A stretch of 64,000 nucleotides of DNA from Entomortierella parvispora (GCA_963573315.1 OY752147.1:2542001-2606000); one strand, 5' to 3'. Positions 10,186 through 22,967 are shown, numbered from the stretch's first letter. Notes: a model not told the origin generated them from the letters alone. Made by a program: numbers and translations.

Positions 10186-12407
10186 TTATTCGGTTCGCAT
10201 GGACGCAAGTACATCCGTGTGACGAAGTCTACCGACTATCTGTTGAACAAAGTCCATTGCACCTGGATCCGGTTGAGGATGTTTATCGAGATATATAACG
10301 ACCATAGAAACGTGACGATCTGCCCGTGCGACGTAATACGTGCAGCCAATCTTACGATCGTAAAAGTACTGTGTGCGATATTGCTGTAGAATGTTGACGC
10401 TCCCTTGCATGATGGATATAATATTAGGCCAGTGGTCGCGAGGCGGGTCCTATTAATTTACAAGAGACCAGTGTTAACGGGGACTCAAGGTTTTTTGATC
10501 CGAAATATCTTTGCATATACTTACCGGGGGATAGCTGTAAATGCAAGGAAAGGAATTGAGGCCGGTAGGCGATTCATAAGGAGCGTTGGCACTCACAAAC
10601 CCTGTGGGCGAGAAACGCACCTCGGGCGAAATTTCATACACAAATGACACACTGTGCGCCCCCGCCTTCTTCCTAAATATTCGAATCCTATAGTATTGTG
10701 GCGGCACAGTTAGCAGGAGCGATATTAGATAGTACAATAACGCAAAGACATTAGACACATTCTCACATTCCATGCAAGTCTGGGTCCATGTTTGCCCACA
10801 GACTTCTCTCGTCTCCACCGAGAAGCTGCTCCTTTTCAAGCAAGTTGTCCATAAAGTACAGTGTCATTTTTGTCTTCTCGCTGGCAATCCAGCGTCCGAG
10901 CCAGAGTAAATGATTCGGATGGAGATTGAGTTTGCTTGATTTGTTGGTTTTGTTCTACGAGTAAAAGAGAAAGTTCTTAGTACCATACGATACAACAGAT
11001 GAATGAGGGCTGGTCTAGATTATCAATTACCTTGTCCTCTCCACTGGAAAATAGATTGTGATGCCAGGGTGTTTCTTCTGGTCGGTATAACGATTTCTAT
11101 AGCCAAAAGGAACAATTGATTAGAAACCATTCAAAGAGAGGGGATAGAAGAAGAACCAGTGCACAGGGACCTTACCTCTGCATACTGCTGTTCTGAAGTA
11201 ATACGGCGCCATTCTGATAATGAGGTTCCAGCTAGATAAAGATTGGTGGCAGACTTTTGGATTTCGTACTCGATCACAGCTTTGTCCATCAGAAGTCCGT
11301 GAACCAACGCTAGGATTTCACAGTGCAGTCCGACGCCAAGAACAGTCTGTTGGATTTCTTGGACCTTGGTATCAAATACTTCAAGGACGTGTTCAGCCTC
11401 TGGCAATATCTCTGATACTTCGATCTCAACAGTCGACGACGACAATTTACGATAGCTACAAGTCAGGCCAACGAACATGAGTAATCAAGACATTTCTCCC
11501 AAATAGCAATGGTCGACGATACCCCTTGTGCATGTGCCTTACATTCCGATCAATAACATTCGAAGGATGCAGAGTTCCCTAAGGATCCCATACAAAACAA
11601 GTTGATCTGCAACAATGTCTTCTCGTCCTTGAAAATTGCTTTGGTGATGTAGGGTGTGCGTTGGGGAAACATTAGCGGAATTCGATTCGCCTGAACGTGC
11701 GTTGGTTGGAGACTCCTTCAAGAGCTGCTGCTGTATCCCGCTGACATGACTGGACTCCGATATTCCCAGTATTGGCGATGTGTGCCCTGAAGAGCTCTGT
11801 CTTGCCGCTCTTCTCCTGCTAGACTCTGCAGCGACAATAGATCCTGATCCAGCATCGTGGTATTGTGACAATTCGCGCTCGATATCATTGGCGATTTCGT
11901 TGTAAAACTGATAAAGGTGCTATTCATATAAGTCCAATAGTGCATCAGCGAGCCAGCTTTCTCGAGATCGTCCCTGATATTATGGCCGAGTTCAGCATCG
12001 AGTCGGTTCGACTTACGTCCTCCCTCCGGAATATCTTTGGCTTTAAAAACTGCAGCGAGGTATATATGCCCTCAGCTTGTGCGATCCTCGAGCAAAAGAA
12101 GCCTGCAGTGGGGTGCGCCTAAAATTCAAATGTTGGAATGCGTTGGTTCCAGTCAGACAGCTTTCGAACTTTTTTCGTCAGAAATAACCCCGCTCCATAC
12201 CTTGCTCAAGCGCACCGTGTGCTTGTTTGCACATGCATAGTCGAACGAGCCCAGGGCCTTGATGTATTCAGCACAGTCTCGCGAGAACATTGCGTCTGCT
12301 GTCCTTGAGATTTCCCTGGTACTGTAGCTCCTGCAGCGGTTGTCCAATGAGGGCGGGGCGTTTGAGAAGATGCATGCGTCGTGGCAAACAGGCTTTTTTT
12401 CCACCAT
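10186..12407 (-). CDS. KICS2: KICS2 (C12orf66)-like KICSTOR complex subunit
   Basis: Eight exons: 12407-12201, 12118-12017, 11919-11543, 11455-11176, 11096-11031, 10954-10767, 10687-10525, 10449-10186; 548 residues, all phases agree. The whole length can be lined up with animal KICS2 (about 445 residues). Matches include YIKALGSFDYACANK near the start, IYTSLQFLKPKIFRRED, LHPNHLLWLGRWI, DPDLHGMIRIFRKKAGAHSV, DHWPNIISIM, and a final YFYDRKIGCTYYVARADRHV followed by a strand like the animal VVIFE. A Ser/Gln-rich insert (11600-11870) is extra. In animals KICS2, with SZT2, KPTN and ITFG2, brings GATOR1 to lysosomes and restrains mTORC1 when amino acids are low. The splice at 12016-11920 is the least certain (see findings). 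It shares a divergent promoter with Rab6. Confidence 0.8.
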
Positions 12408-12577
12408 TTCAGTCCAACCGAGGCATGATACCCCTTAAGCCATGGTTCTCTCCATCCATCTGTGCGCGATGATGACAGCGGCATTGCCCCCTCGATTTGT
12501 CCCCTTTGGAAACCATCTGTCCATCCCTCTCTCTCTCCCTCTCTCTTCCCTCCTCATCCAACTCCTTTCTTCTCGCC
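12408..12577. promoter_or_regulatory. Bidirectional promoter between KICS2-like gene and Rab6
   Basis: Only 170 bases separate the two start codons. The Rab6 side (12510-12577) is a CT-rich leader. No TATA box stands out. Confidence 0.55.
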
Positions 12578-13691
<1,114 letters not shown>

Positions 13692-14192
13692 GATGGAACT
13701 TTGCGAACTCGATAGATAGAAAAAAACAATGGTGTAGGTCAACTCTGCCTTCGATCAAGACGACGCACAGAGGGACGATACCATGAATAAACAGTGATTA
13801 TTACAATAATAAAGGGAATGATGGCGTAAACCATAGAAATGGAGAGCTATGCTTTCGCTTGGTACTAGCCCGTTTGGACGCGGTGTACCGTACGCCATTG
13901 TTGATTCCGCAGAGAAAGACAGAGAGAGAGACAGACGCGACCGAGGAAAAGGCAACAGACAGGAAATAGAACAAGAAAAAGAAAGAATGCCTATTTTTAG
14001 GCCGTGGACACACACATCCGTCGTGGTCCCTGGCGGGAAAGGAAACCTCGCGCACGAACAGTGCCCAAAAGTCCATATTATTTTTCTTTTTCCTCTTCGT
14101 CGTCGCCTTCTCTCTCGTCATCCCTCTTTCTTCCCATCCCCTTTTTTCCTCCCCTCCTTCCATTGATCCTTCCAATACCCACGCTCAGACGC
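13692..14192. other. Intergenic region and leader of the surface-protein gene
   Basis: Holds the Rab6 3' region and, from about 14090, a CT-rich leader running into the start at 14193. An AG-rich tract lies at 13915-13985. Nothing else seen. Confidence 0.5.
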
Positions 14193-15458
14193 ATGCTGCC
14201 CACTCGACAATCAACCTCTCTGCGGACAGGAATCGTGGCCTTGGCTGCCCTTGCTGTGCTGCTTCTACCAGGCTCTGTCCATGCTCAACCTGATCCCGTT
14301 ATCGAGTACTGCTCTACAGTCGGATGTGCCACCGTCGTTACACTCCTCGATCCCTGCGGTGGCGGCGCCACCAACGCTTCGTTGGAGCATGACCTTGTCT
14401 ACACACCTACTCCCATACTCGGTTCCTGTGAATGCAATTCACAGTTCTACAATGCATTCTCCTCCTGTCTGGCCTGCATTACCTCCCAGGGCAAAAACAG
14501 CCCTCAAATTGACAATCAGCAAAACTGGGTCGCCAGCTGCAAAACCTACGGCTTCAACTTCACAGAAGCCCCCATCAACTTTACACAGCCCATCGGCGGC
14601 GACGACAGCGGCGCAAGCCACGGAATCTCCAAGGGTGCTATTATAGGAATCGTCGTTGCTGTGCTATTGGCGGCGGCCGCGGCTGGGGCCTTCTTCTTCC
14701 TCCGGACTCGCAAGAGAAGAACAAAGGGCAGCATCTTTGAACGGCCCTATATCCCGGCTGGCTCAGGGACGGGAAGCTTTGCACCCGCCAATGCCGGATT
14801 CAACACAAACTCTCACTATCAAAATGCGGACTACCCTCAGGATGACTACACGCCTCAGGGATTGCAAGGGGAATCCTATTACGACAACTCACATCAGCAG
14901 CAATTCCAGCACTATGGCTCCGAGCAGAACGAGGATGATCTGATGATGACAAACTTGCAGCACAGCAATTATATCCCACCACCGGTCCCCATGTCACCCA
15001 CGGCTGTCGCCGCCGTAGCCTCGCCTCGCCCTTCAGACCAATTCCCCCAAAGTTTGAGGAGCAAGCCCCTGGGGTGGTCAGCCAATCACCAGGAGTTGAC
15101 GTCTGACCTGTTGTCGAGCGATCATCTCCTCCATAACGACAAGGCAGTTTATGAGGATACAGACGACATTGAGCCTCCTCGCTCACGCGATCGATTTGTG
15201 CACGACCGTGACAGCTACTCTGCCCGATCATTGACCCCACCCCGTGCCAACATGCAGTCCTATCGCGATGACTTTAGTCGACCCAGTTTTGAGCGTGAGC
15301 CAAGGTCGAGCATTGACCGAAGCTGGAACGCATCCCCCCGAGCAGGCGCAAAAGGTGCTCACGAGACAGATGATGAGGACGCTGCTCAGGAGAGCCCCGA
15401 AAGTGCACGAAGACGTCGAGCGGCCGAACTCTTCTCGGCAGAAGGCACAAGGCGATAA
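14193..15458 (+). CDS. Type I surface protein: Cys-rich ectodomain, one TM, long acidic/polar tail
   Basis: Intronless, 421 residues. Signal peptide 1-31 (ending VHA), an ectodomain of about 115 residues with eight or so Cys in close pairs (GSCECN, SSCLACI) and several N-glycosylation sites (NAS, NFT), one membrane segment (149-170) followed by RTRKRRTK, then a roughly 240-residue tail rich in Ser, Asn, Gln and Arg. I do not recognise a named family; the CxC...CxxC spacing resembles Cys-rich ectodomains of fungal surface proteins with a long cytoplasmic tail, which often act as wall sensors, but that role is a guess. Start chosen at the Met that begins the signal peptide; AATAAA at 15547. Confidence 0.8.
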   Translation: MLPTRQSTSLRTGIVALAALAVLLLPGSVHAQPDPVIEYCSTVGCATVVTLLDPCGGGATNASLEHDLVYTPTPILGSCECNSQFYNAFSSCLACITSQGKNSPQIDNQQNWVASCKTYGFNFTEAPINFTQPIGGDDSGASHGISKGAIIGIVVAVLLAAAAAGAFFFLRTRKRRTKGSIFERPYIPAGSGTGSFAPANAGFNTNSHYQNADYPQDDYTPQGLQGESYYDNSHQQQFQHYGSEQNEDDLMMTNLQHSNYIPPPVPMSPTAVAAVASPRPSDQFPQSLRSKPLGWSANHQELTSDLLSSDHLLHNDKAVYEDTDDIEPPRSRDRFVHDRDSYSARSLTPPRANMQSYRDDFSRPSFEREPRSSIDRSWNASPRAGAKGAHETDDEDAAQESPESARRRRAAELFSAEGTRR

Positions 15459-15654
15459 TTGCCTAAACAGGACTCTATCTATCTCTAAGCATCAACCATC
15501 TTCTCATTCTCCATAATACCTGATCTCCCTTTTCCTCCCATCTTTTAATAAATATCTGAATCGAGGGTAGTGTGGAAAAAAAAAACTCCTTCCTAATGGT
15601 ACTTGTATTAAATAAAGTACACACAAGTAGAAATAGCAACGCAGTGGATGCCTC

Positions 15655-17114
15655 TTACTCTTCTTCGTTCTCCTCGCCTTCTCCCGATGAACCCATATCC
15701 CTGTCTTCGTCCTCATTTTCGTCGTCCACGAGAATTGTTGATCCAGGCAGCAACCGAGGCGTATCAAACACGGGTGGAGATGGCACTGGTAGTGGCGGAG
15801 GAGGATGGTACCATGGAGCGTTGGAAGTATGACGGTTGTTATATAAACTGGTAGGCTGATAGTTGGGATCCATGTCGGCGGTCACTTGAAGGGTCACTAC
15901 AAAGGAAGAATATTATGAAAACTTGAGTATTTCAGTCGTGATTTTTTTTTTTGGCGAGTCGATAATGTCCTGTTCTGCTCCAATGACTTACAAAGGACAT
16001 TGAGCGCGTACGCAATGAAAAGTCCAAAAGTCAAGGCAGTGGGTCCAATTCGATCGAAATACCGGTCGTCATTTCGTTTCCGGACCACACCAATGTGTCT
16101 CCAGTGGAAAATGGCAGTCGCGTAGGCTAGACACAGCATGCAAATTACAATCAGCCCTACACCCACAAGCTGTCCAATCTTGCCAGCTCGCTGCACTTGC
16201 TTTGGATCGGCCACGTTTCTTTGGATGCTATCGCCTGAAAAGTTGAGCAGGGTCATGGCCAAGGCCCCCAAAAGCATCCCAAACTTGATCCAGTGAATAA
16301 ACGTTCGTTCGTTCGAGAACAGGACCTTGCCTGTCTTGAAAGCATCTTTGCGTCCCTTGTTTCGTTTTCTTGGGTCGACATATCGCTTCCCCGAGGGGAA
16401 AGTCCCGGAGGTCGATGTAGGAGGAGGAGGAGGAGAAAGAGGAGGGAGAGGAAGAGGAGGACGGAGAGGTGTCAACGGCGTTGAGGAAGGCGAAAGACTA
16501 TGGAGCAAGAACGGGGAGGGTGACTGTGATATTGGGTTCTTGCTGTTCATCTTCCTGATCTCAGGCATCCCGTAAACGGAATGTGGAGATGGATCGATAT
16601 CCAATGCGAGTTTGTGGGGATTCCAAGAGCCAGTGGAATCCTGTCTTGTGGTCGAAGGTGTCATTGTGGTCTCCTGAACATATTCTGGTGAAGCAAGTAC
16701 GACGCCCTCTGTCAATGTTTTGCCACTGTCTTTGCTTGCCTGTCTTCCTTCTTTCGAGTAGGGCCATGACCGGGGTTCAAAGGACCGCTGTTGACCCTCC
16801 TGAAGCATCCACCCCTGGATACCCCCTGAGCTTCCAAGTCCTAACGATCTCCGCCAAGATTTCTTTTGCCATTCGTCTTTTTTCTCTTCGTTCTGGTAGG
16901 GTGATGAATGGGCTGCTGAGTGTGGTGGTCGTTGAGGCGAGGCAAGGGAGATTGATGAAAGTGGAGGCTCCTCTTCCAGTTCAATGATGGTTTCCGAGGT
17001 ATCAGGGGCTCTCCGCTCTTTCAGAGATCCTCTAGAAGAGGTTGGAGGAGTGTATGTGGGTATATTCATAGATCGCGGTGGTGATCCATGAAGTAGACTT
17101 TGGGCAACATTCAT
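15655..17114 (-). CDS. VTC1-domain (DUF202) membrane protein with a long N-terminal extension
   Basis: Exons 17114-15992 and 15896-15655 encode 454 residues. A VTC1-like domain of three membrane helices spans about 263-374: it starts KVLFSNERTFIHWIKFGMLL, continues with AYATAIFHWRHIGVV and DDRYFDRIGPTALTF. Vtc1 is the small subunit of the vacuolar transporter chaperone that makes polyphosphate; here about 260 disordered, Ser/Pro-rich residues come first and an acidic tail (DDENEDEDRD) ends the protein. Canonical Vtc1 is only about 130 residues, so this is a VTC1-like paralogue or a divergent subunit without SPX or catalytic VTC domain. The frame is open further upstream to 17633, but those residues look like translated leader, so I start at 17114. 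Confidence 0.8.
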
Positions 17115-17809
17115 GAAGGAGGAATTGATGGGGCAGATGCACCGTTGTGTACAATGGAGGGTGGTGTAAGGAATGAAATCGTTGCCAGCGTAGAATTGGC
17201 TTGCTAGGATTGCGAACGGGTCGTGTGACAAGGACCAAATGGATGTGGGGTCGGACAGTAACGAAAGGAGGGCGCAACCAGATGGCAAGATCAAGGGAGA
17301 GAAAAGACAAGAGAGAGGAGGACAATGGGAGGCAAAGGCGGTGGCGACGCTGGTGGTTGCCTTTGACCGCGGTGTATCTGAAATGGAACCATGCTCCAAG
17401 GGCAGGTGTCGACATGGTCGTGTGAGGTGGCCTTCGGGGCCCGACACGGAGACACGATGGGAGAATAAAAAAAAGACGCCATTGAGGCACGTCTCCTTGA
17501 TAGGAGGCCCAAAATCATATCCACTTCTGTTCTGCACTGCACTGCAAGGCAAGGGACAAGGGCAAGGAGGAGAGGGAGAGATGCACATAGCGTGTTTTTT
17601 CCGGTGCAACCCATGCTCGTGTCCACCGCCCATCCGCCGGCATCACACGATCGGCTTCAGATATAATATATATTTACAACGATGGTGAACGGTGATGGAC
17701 ACTGGAAAAGGGAAAGGGGTATAAACCGCCGTGGCTCTGTTCATAACACAGATAAGCCTGGAAGTTGGGAGGAACAAAAGGGAGGATGAAGTGAAATTGG
17801 AAAAGAGAC
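17115..17809. other. Intergenic region upstream of the VTC1-domain gene
   Basis: About 700 bases between the VTC1-domain start and the 3' end of the chitin deacetylase gene, both on the minus strand. CT-rich on the minus strand near 17270-17340. The open frame here is not supported as protein. Confidence 0.5.
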
Positions 17810-19089
17810 CTACAACGACAAGAGTGCAGACAAAACAACAAGCACTAGACTGGTGGCGGTCATAGTCAGCTGGCTAGCGCTAGATGACTTGGCCTTGGCT
17901 TCCGAAACCACTTCTTCTTCGGAGCCCTCCAAGGGGACGTTCTCCTCCACTGGTTGCACCTCCTTGGGGTTCTCAAGTGTCGTTTGGGCCTCAACACCGA
18001 CATTCTTGGCGCCTACCGCCGGAGCCGGAACCTTGGCGGCAGCAGGTTTTTGAATCTTCGAGTTCTGATAAGGGTAGGGATCATTCACGCACTGCGCAAT
18101 GTCCATGGGTTGCAGACCCTTCTTCATACCCATATCCAAAAGTGGCCCTGCGACATTGACGGTTTGAGTAAACAGATCATGTTCAAGAGTGATGGGGCCT
18201 GACTTCATCTTTGGAATGGTCGAAAGTGCCCACTTGAAGTTTTTAAAGACCTCTTTGTTGGTGATGGTTTTGTCGGGGATCTGCCAATCGTTCGAGTCCC
18301 ACTCCTTAGTCCAGATCACGGTAACATAGCCGAGCTGACGCAGGATAGCACGGACACGGTTATCAACATCACCATAGGGGGGTCGCCAGTACTTTGTCCT
18401 CAGTCCAGTTACGTCAAAGACGACCTTTTCGGCCCACTTCACCTCGGCCACGATTTGCTCGTTTGTCAATGAGGTCATTCCCGCGTGGGACCAGGCTGGA
18501 ATAGGAGAATGAATAATGAAAACAGTCAGGTTCAATATCAAACAAAGGCATTTCAACCTCTGCCTCCAGTCGAGTGACAGGGCCTCGAGAACTTACTGTG
18601 GAGTCCAATATGGTGGCCCTCCTTGACCTGCTGTTTAAGAGTCTCTGGAAATTCAAGGACACGGCTCCCAACCACGAAGAAGGTGCTGGAGACATTAGCC
18701 TGCTTCAGCTTCTTGAGCAAGCGAGGGGTTTCCTCACTAGGACCGTCGTCGTAGGTCAGTCCCCAAGCCTTCGCACGAGGGCAAACCTCGATATCGTCCT
18801 TGGCCACACATCCATCACAGGTCCACCAACAAGAATTCTTTGGGATCTGCTTTTTGCTATCTGGACAATCAGGACAATGGGGGTACTTGGCCTTGGCGAT
18901 GGGTATTTTGGGGACTTTAGACCAGTCGACTTCAGAAACCCACTTTTTAACAATGGCCGAGTTGACATTGGGGAGTTCATCCTTTTCTGGATACTGTTTT
19001 TGCTGCTTCTTGCTCATTTCAGCAAAAGCAGAGGGAATCATGGTGGCAATAGCCATGACCAAGGTCACGGTTAGAAAGGAGGGACGCAT
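17810..19089 (-). CDS. Chitin deacetylase (carbohydrate esterase family 4), GPI-type
   Basis: Exons 19089-18597 and 18495-17810 encode 392 residues. Signal peptide 1-23 (ending AFA), a Cys-rich stretch (CPDCPD, CWWTCDGC), then the NodB domain: TYDDGP at 112-117 (catalytic base and metal Asp), HTWSH at 164-168 (metal His; the intron falls inside this motif), RPPYGDVDNR, and an LEHD late motif. A Pro/Ala/Glu-rich spacer leads to a Ser-rich, hydrophobic C-terminus typical of GPI anchoring. Chitin deacetylases turn chitin into chitosan at the plasma membrane and wall, a major polymer in Mucoromycota walls. A second Met at 19125 is possible, but only the 19089 start begins with a clean signal peptide. 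Confidence 0.93.
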
Positions 19090-19563
19090 CGTTGGTGTGC
19101 TCTGCGTTCGGCTAACGGGAATCACTAGGCGTGTCTATAATCGAGAAGTGAGAAAGAGTCGAAAGGGGAAGGGAAGAGAATAGAGAAACAGAAATGGAGG
19201 GGAGACGAGAGGTGAAAGGGTGGTGTGTGCTTGTCATTCTTAGGGTAAACTCTTGTCCAGAGAAATCCGGGTTTGGACCGAGAGCGCGAAAGCTGATTTC
19301 AGACCAAACTGAACGCGAACATTTCACCCAGCGACAAACTTACCCCTGGCCACGGGAGATATCTTGAGTGGAGAAACTTTGTAGATGGGATGGATAAGGA
19401 TAGCTCGAAGAACGCACTCAAGCCGGGGACATGTTTGCAAATCCTGGCTGCAGAACTGTCGATCAATCGACCTGGTCTCCCCTTAATCTCACGAGAGCAC
19501 AGCATCGCCCGGCACAGAGAAACTGACGTGCAGTTGTATTTAAAATGGCTTTGCTATTTAGTT
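19090..19563. other. Intergenic region upstream of the chitin deacetylase
   Basis: About 470 bases; CT-rich leader on the minus strand near 19140-19210. No gene seen. Confidence 0.5.
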
Positions 19564-20993
19564 CTAAAGAGCAGCTTTCTTGGCACGACGCTGCATGAGG
19601 TCTTCAAGGCAAGACTGGAGTGCCTTGTTTGTCTCGTTAGGCTTCTCGACCATGACAAAGTGAGTGGCTGTGATCGAGGTAGTCTTGAGCTGGGGGATGA
19701 AGTCCTTCATTTTGGCAGCCATGTGGGGCCTCAGGAACATGTCGTTCTCTGCGAGAATGATCCAAGCAGGCAGGTTGATGTTCTTCTGGTCCACCACTGA
19801 GCGCTCGTCGTCAAAGTTGACCCTTGTGGTTTTGTAGTAGTTGAGCGGCCCACGGAAGGTCGAGTGCTTGAATTGGCTAACGATATACTCCAGGTCTTGA
19901 TCGTTCAAGTTCTCCATGGCCAGGACATTGCCAAGCACAGCATCGACCTAAAAGGATATCAATAGATGCACTCTGCTTAGTCATTCTTTCTCTTTTCTTA
20001 CTACACCACTGAAATATCCGCCCAGTCCTTCACTTACAGCCTGGTCCATCTTGGAAACGGTCTCTGGGTTGGCCAGGTTGAGTTGGTATTCAAACTCGGG
20101 CACAATCTTTACGATCTCCTCGAGCGATCGGAACGCAGCTGCTGGTGGGTTGTATGGGGTGCAGATGCTGTCAATCCCCCGGGACAGAGATATGTTCACA
20201 TTTGGTTAGAAGGACCACACTTGAATAGCTATCACGATCCATAAGGATGCCTCAGTAAGGGTAGTCAGTTACCTGATGATTCCGTGGAGTCGGTTGGGAT
20301 AGTAGAGTCCAAAGCGCCAGACAATAGCTCCACCCCAATCATGGCCAATCAAAGTAACCTTGGGGATGTCGAGAGCATCGAGGAAACCGGCGAGTTGATC
20401 ACAGATACTCTTCAGGCCGTACGCTTTCAGGTCCTGTGGTGCTTCCTTTTGAGAGAATAAATGTGTGTTCAGTGAGCGTTGGTGTCCAACGTTAGCTCAA
20501 AAGCAACAATGCATCCTTGATTTTTTTTCCAAGTACGATATTTTCTCGTCAGCAAACTTACTGTCTGACCATAGCCGATAGAATCGACGACAAGGACACG
20601 GTACCCGAGCTTGGCGAGGAAGCCAATCTGGTGCCTCCATCCGTACCAGAGATCTGGGAATCCATGGACAAGAAGAAGAGGCTCTCCATTGGGGTCACCC
20701 TCCTCGACGTAGTCTATCAACAAGCAACACGACGGGGTATTGTCAGAGTTGAGAATTTGCCCCAACAAATGCGATCGACGCGAATCTGAGGAAAGATGTT
20801 CACATACGGTATTTGTAACCGCAAGTGGTAACAAACTTGTGGTGGAAGCTACAGAGCAGGATGGCCAGTCGAGACAGTACATGTGAGGAAACCGTGAGAA
20901 GAATCAAAAAAAGGTCGCGAGGTATCCCACATCAAGGAAAGGGACGAGCTATCGATACCTGTTGGGGTCAATATGGGCAAGAGGACCGGACAT
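19564..20993 (-). CDS. Soluble epoxide hydrolase-like alpha/beta hydrolase
   Basis: Six exons: 20993-20959, 20848-20808, 20713-20562, 20445-20273, 20167-20038, 19947-19564; 304 residues. Oxyanion motif HGFPDLWYGW, nucleophile elbow GHDWGG (Asp nucleophile), lid segment ICTPYNPPAAAF, acid in LAENDMFLRP and the His in TATHFVMVEKP. The HGFPD plus GHDWGG pair is the hallmark of epoxide hydrolases (water addition to epoxides); haloalkane dehalogenases are close relatives, but the PYNPP lid favours epoxide hydrolase. No signal peptide, so probably cytosolic or peroxisomal; the end is not an SKL signal. Diverges from the methyltransferase-like gene with 356 bases between starts. Confidence 0.9.
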
Positions 20994-21349
20994 GACGTTT
21001 GGGATTTGAGGTTGGGATGGGGGTGAAGAGTGTGAATGGGGCGAGCAAGAGAAAGAGGAAAGGAGAGGGTGAGAAGAAGAGAGAAGGAAAGAAAGGAGGA
21101 GGAAATCCGTTTCACGAGCCGATGATTGCGCTGCACGACAGGATCCGAGGCCGACGACTGATTGCCAATTCTCGATCACAATTTCACGCCCACCTCTGCA
21201 TGATCAATTTTCTTGGTCTGAGAACAATTTGGGCTCTTCCCTGGACATTTGCCACCAATCTGGCGCACAGTCACTTGTTTTTCTTTTCTTTTCTCAAACG
21301 TGCTGCATGTGAACATCTTCAGCAACTACCGCCAATCAGCACATCAAAC
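20994..21349. promoter_or_regulatory. Divergent promoter between epoxide hydrolase and methyltransferase-like genes
   Basis: 356 bases between divergent start codons; AG-rich from 21040 to 21110 (CT-rich leader of the minus-strand gene). No other feature seen. Confidence 0.5.
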
Positions 21350-22861
21350 ATGGACGTAATGGACAAGGCGAAGGACTCATTCCTCGAGCTGCTGGCTACT
21401 TTGGAAGGCGATGAACTTCTCTCGTTCGAAACCTTTGTCGGTGTTGCTATCGGTAACTATCCAACACTGGTTTTTCATGACCCTAAATCGTGAAGGAAGA
21501 TACTCATCCCCACCAACCTGTTATTCCAAACTCTTCAATAGAGGAAAGACTCCATATCATGAACAAGGAGAACGAGCAACTGCAAAATCAGGACCATGAT
21601 CAGGCTCATGAGCACCATGCGGGCTGCAGCCACGATCACTCCAACACTGGCACGATCGAACGCTCTACTGGTTCAAAGATTTTTAAACTGAACAAGATCA
21701 TCCAGGACCTTCGGGACAAACTACCCATCAACGCAGAAGCCCCCAACGAGCAAGTTACCATCCCAAAGTCAGAAGAGGTAGTTTTGAAAGTCGACAGTAA
21801 TGGAAGGTCTTGATTGGCGACAGAAACAAGGCTCTAACAATCACGATTGTTTTTTTTTTTTTTTAGTTTGAGGGTTATACCAAGGACAACGTGGTCCATG
21901 TTGACGGCTTTTTGTATACTGAGGATGATGTCGATGAGCTTTGTGATAACGGAAAACTGTCTCGTAACATCTGCCTCAATTGCGGATCCAAGGACACCAA
22001 GCCCCTCAACTTCATCTCTCACTCTGCCACAGTCGTTCAACTCCAATTTTTGTTCCAAGTACTGCTCAAGGACACCATCAAGAACAAGACCGTTCTGGAT
22101 GTTGGTTCTCGACTGGGCGCTGTTCTTTATGCTGTAAAGTATCTAAGTATCTGTCGAAGGAAGGACATTGAATGCACCAGACCCTTTATACTAACTAGCT
22201 CTATCGATGACAATGACAACAATAGGGGTATTTGTTCACGGACGCCAAAAAGTTGATTGGTGTGGAGATGAATGACTACTTTTGCAAACTCCAACAAGAC
22301 ATGGTCAGGAAACATAGAATGCAAGACAGGATTGAGGTAAGAGATGCAGTGCAAACTGTTTTCCCAGGAAGCCGGAATTTTATGGACCAGGGACTAATTC
22401 CTTATTATTTTCTACTTCATCAATGACTTTAGATTGTGCATGACAATTTGCTGAACCGCGCTACGCTCTTGCAAGGAGCAGATATTGTGATCATGAACAA
22501 CGTCTTCCAGTTCTTTGCCCCAGTAGAGGTTCAGCGTCAACTCTGGGAGTTTTTGTACAACAACATTCGCCATCGCAAGGGAACCCTGTTGATCACTATT
22601 CCTTCTCTTCAGGATCAGCTCAAGGATGCTGGCTTTGACATGGGCGGAAAAAAGCCCAAGAGCAAAAAGAAAAAGGTTCCCGCCAAGCCTCCAGGTGCAG
22701 TCTCTGCGCCAACTGCACCATCAAACGAACCCGACATTGGCGATGTCTCGAGTTGGCTCAGAGAGGTCGATGTTCGTGTCACTGGCGAGGAGTTTGTAGA
22801 AGAAATGACAGAGGACGATTTGGAGGACCTCAAGATGATTCATGTTTACGAGGTCATATAA
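21350..22861 (+). CDS. SAM-dependent methyltransferase-like protein
   Basis: Exons 21350-21452, 21500-21777, 21867-22133, 22226-22336, 22433-22861; 395 residues. After a helical N-terminus and a His-rich linker there is a small Cys pair (NICLNCGSKDT), then a Rossmann-like core: KTVLDVGSRLGAVLYA (motif I), KLIGVEMNDYFCKLQ (motif II acid), ADIVIMNNVFQFF (motif IV). A Lys-rich stretch (KKPKSKKKKVPAKP) is inserted after this. I do not recognise the substrate; the HSATVVQLQFLFQVLLKD region before motif I is like uncharacterised fungal and animal methyltransferase-domain proteins. The intron at 21453 ends 47 bases later at a GGAAG acceptor, chosen because it keeps the phase. Confidence 0.78.
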
Positions 22862-22967
22862 GTGCGGTCCACAGTTTATTTTAAATACATCTTTCATTTT
22901 TTTTCTCAATGTTATACTACCTATCGACTCGTATGTAATGGAGAGGAGGAGATCGTATGGCAATTGA

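Noticed and set aside
17115-17633. Extension of the VTC1-domain frame upstream
   Set aside because: The extra residues look like translated promoter and lack any domain; the Met at 17114 starts a plausible N-terminus.
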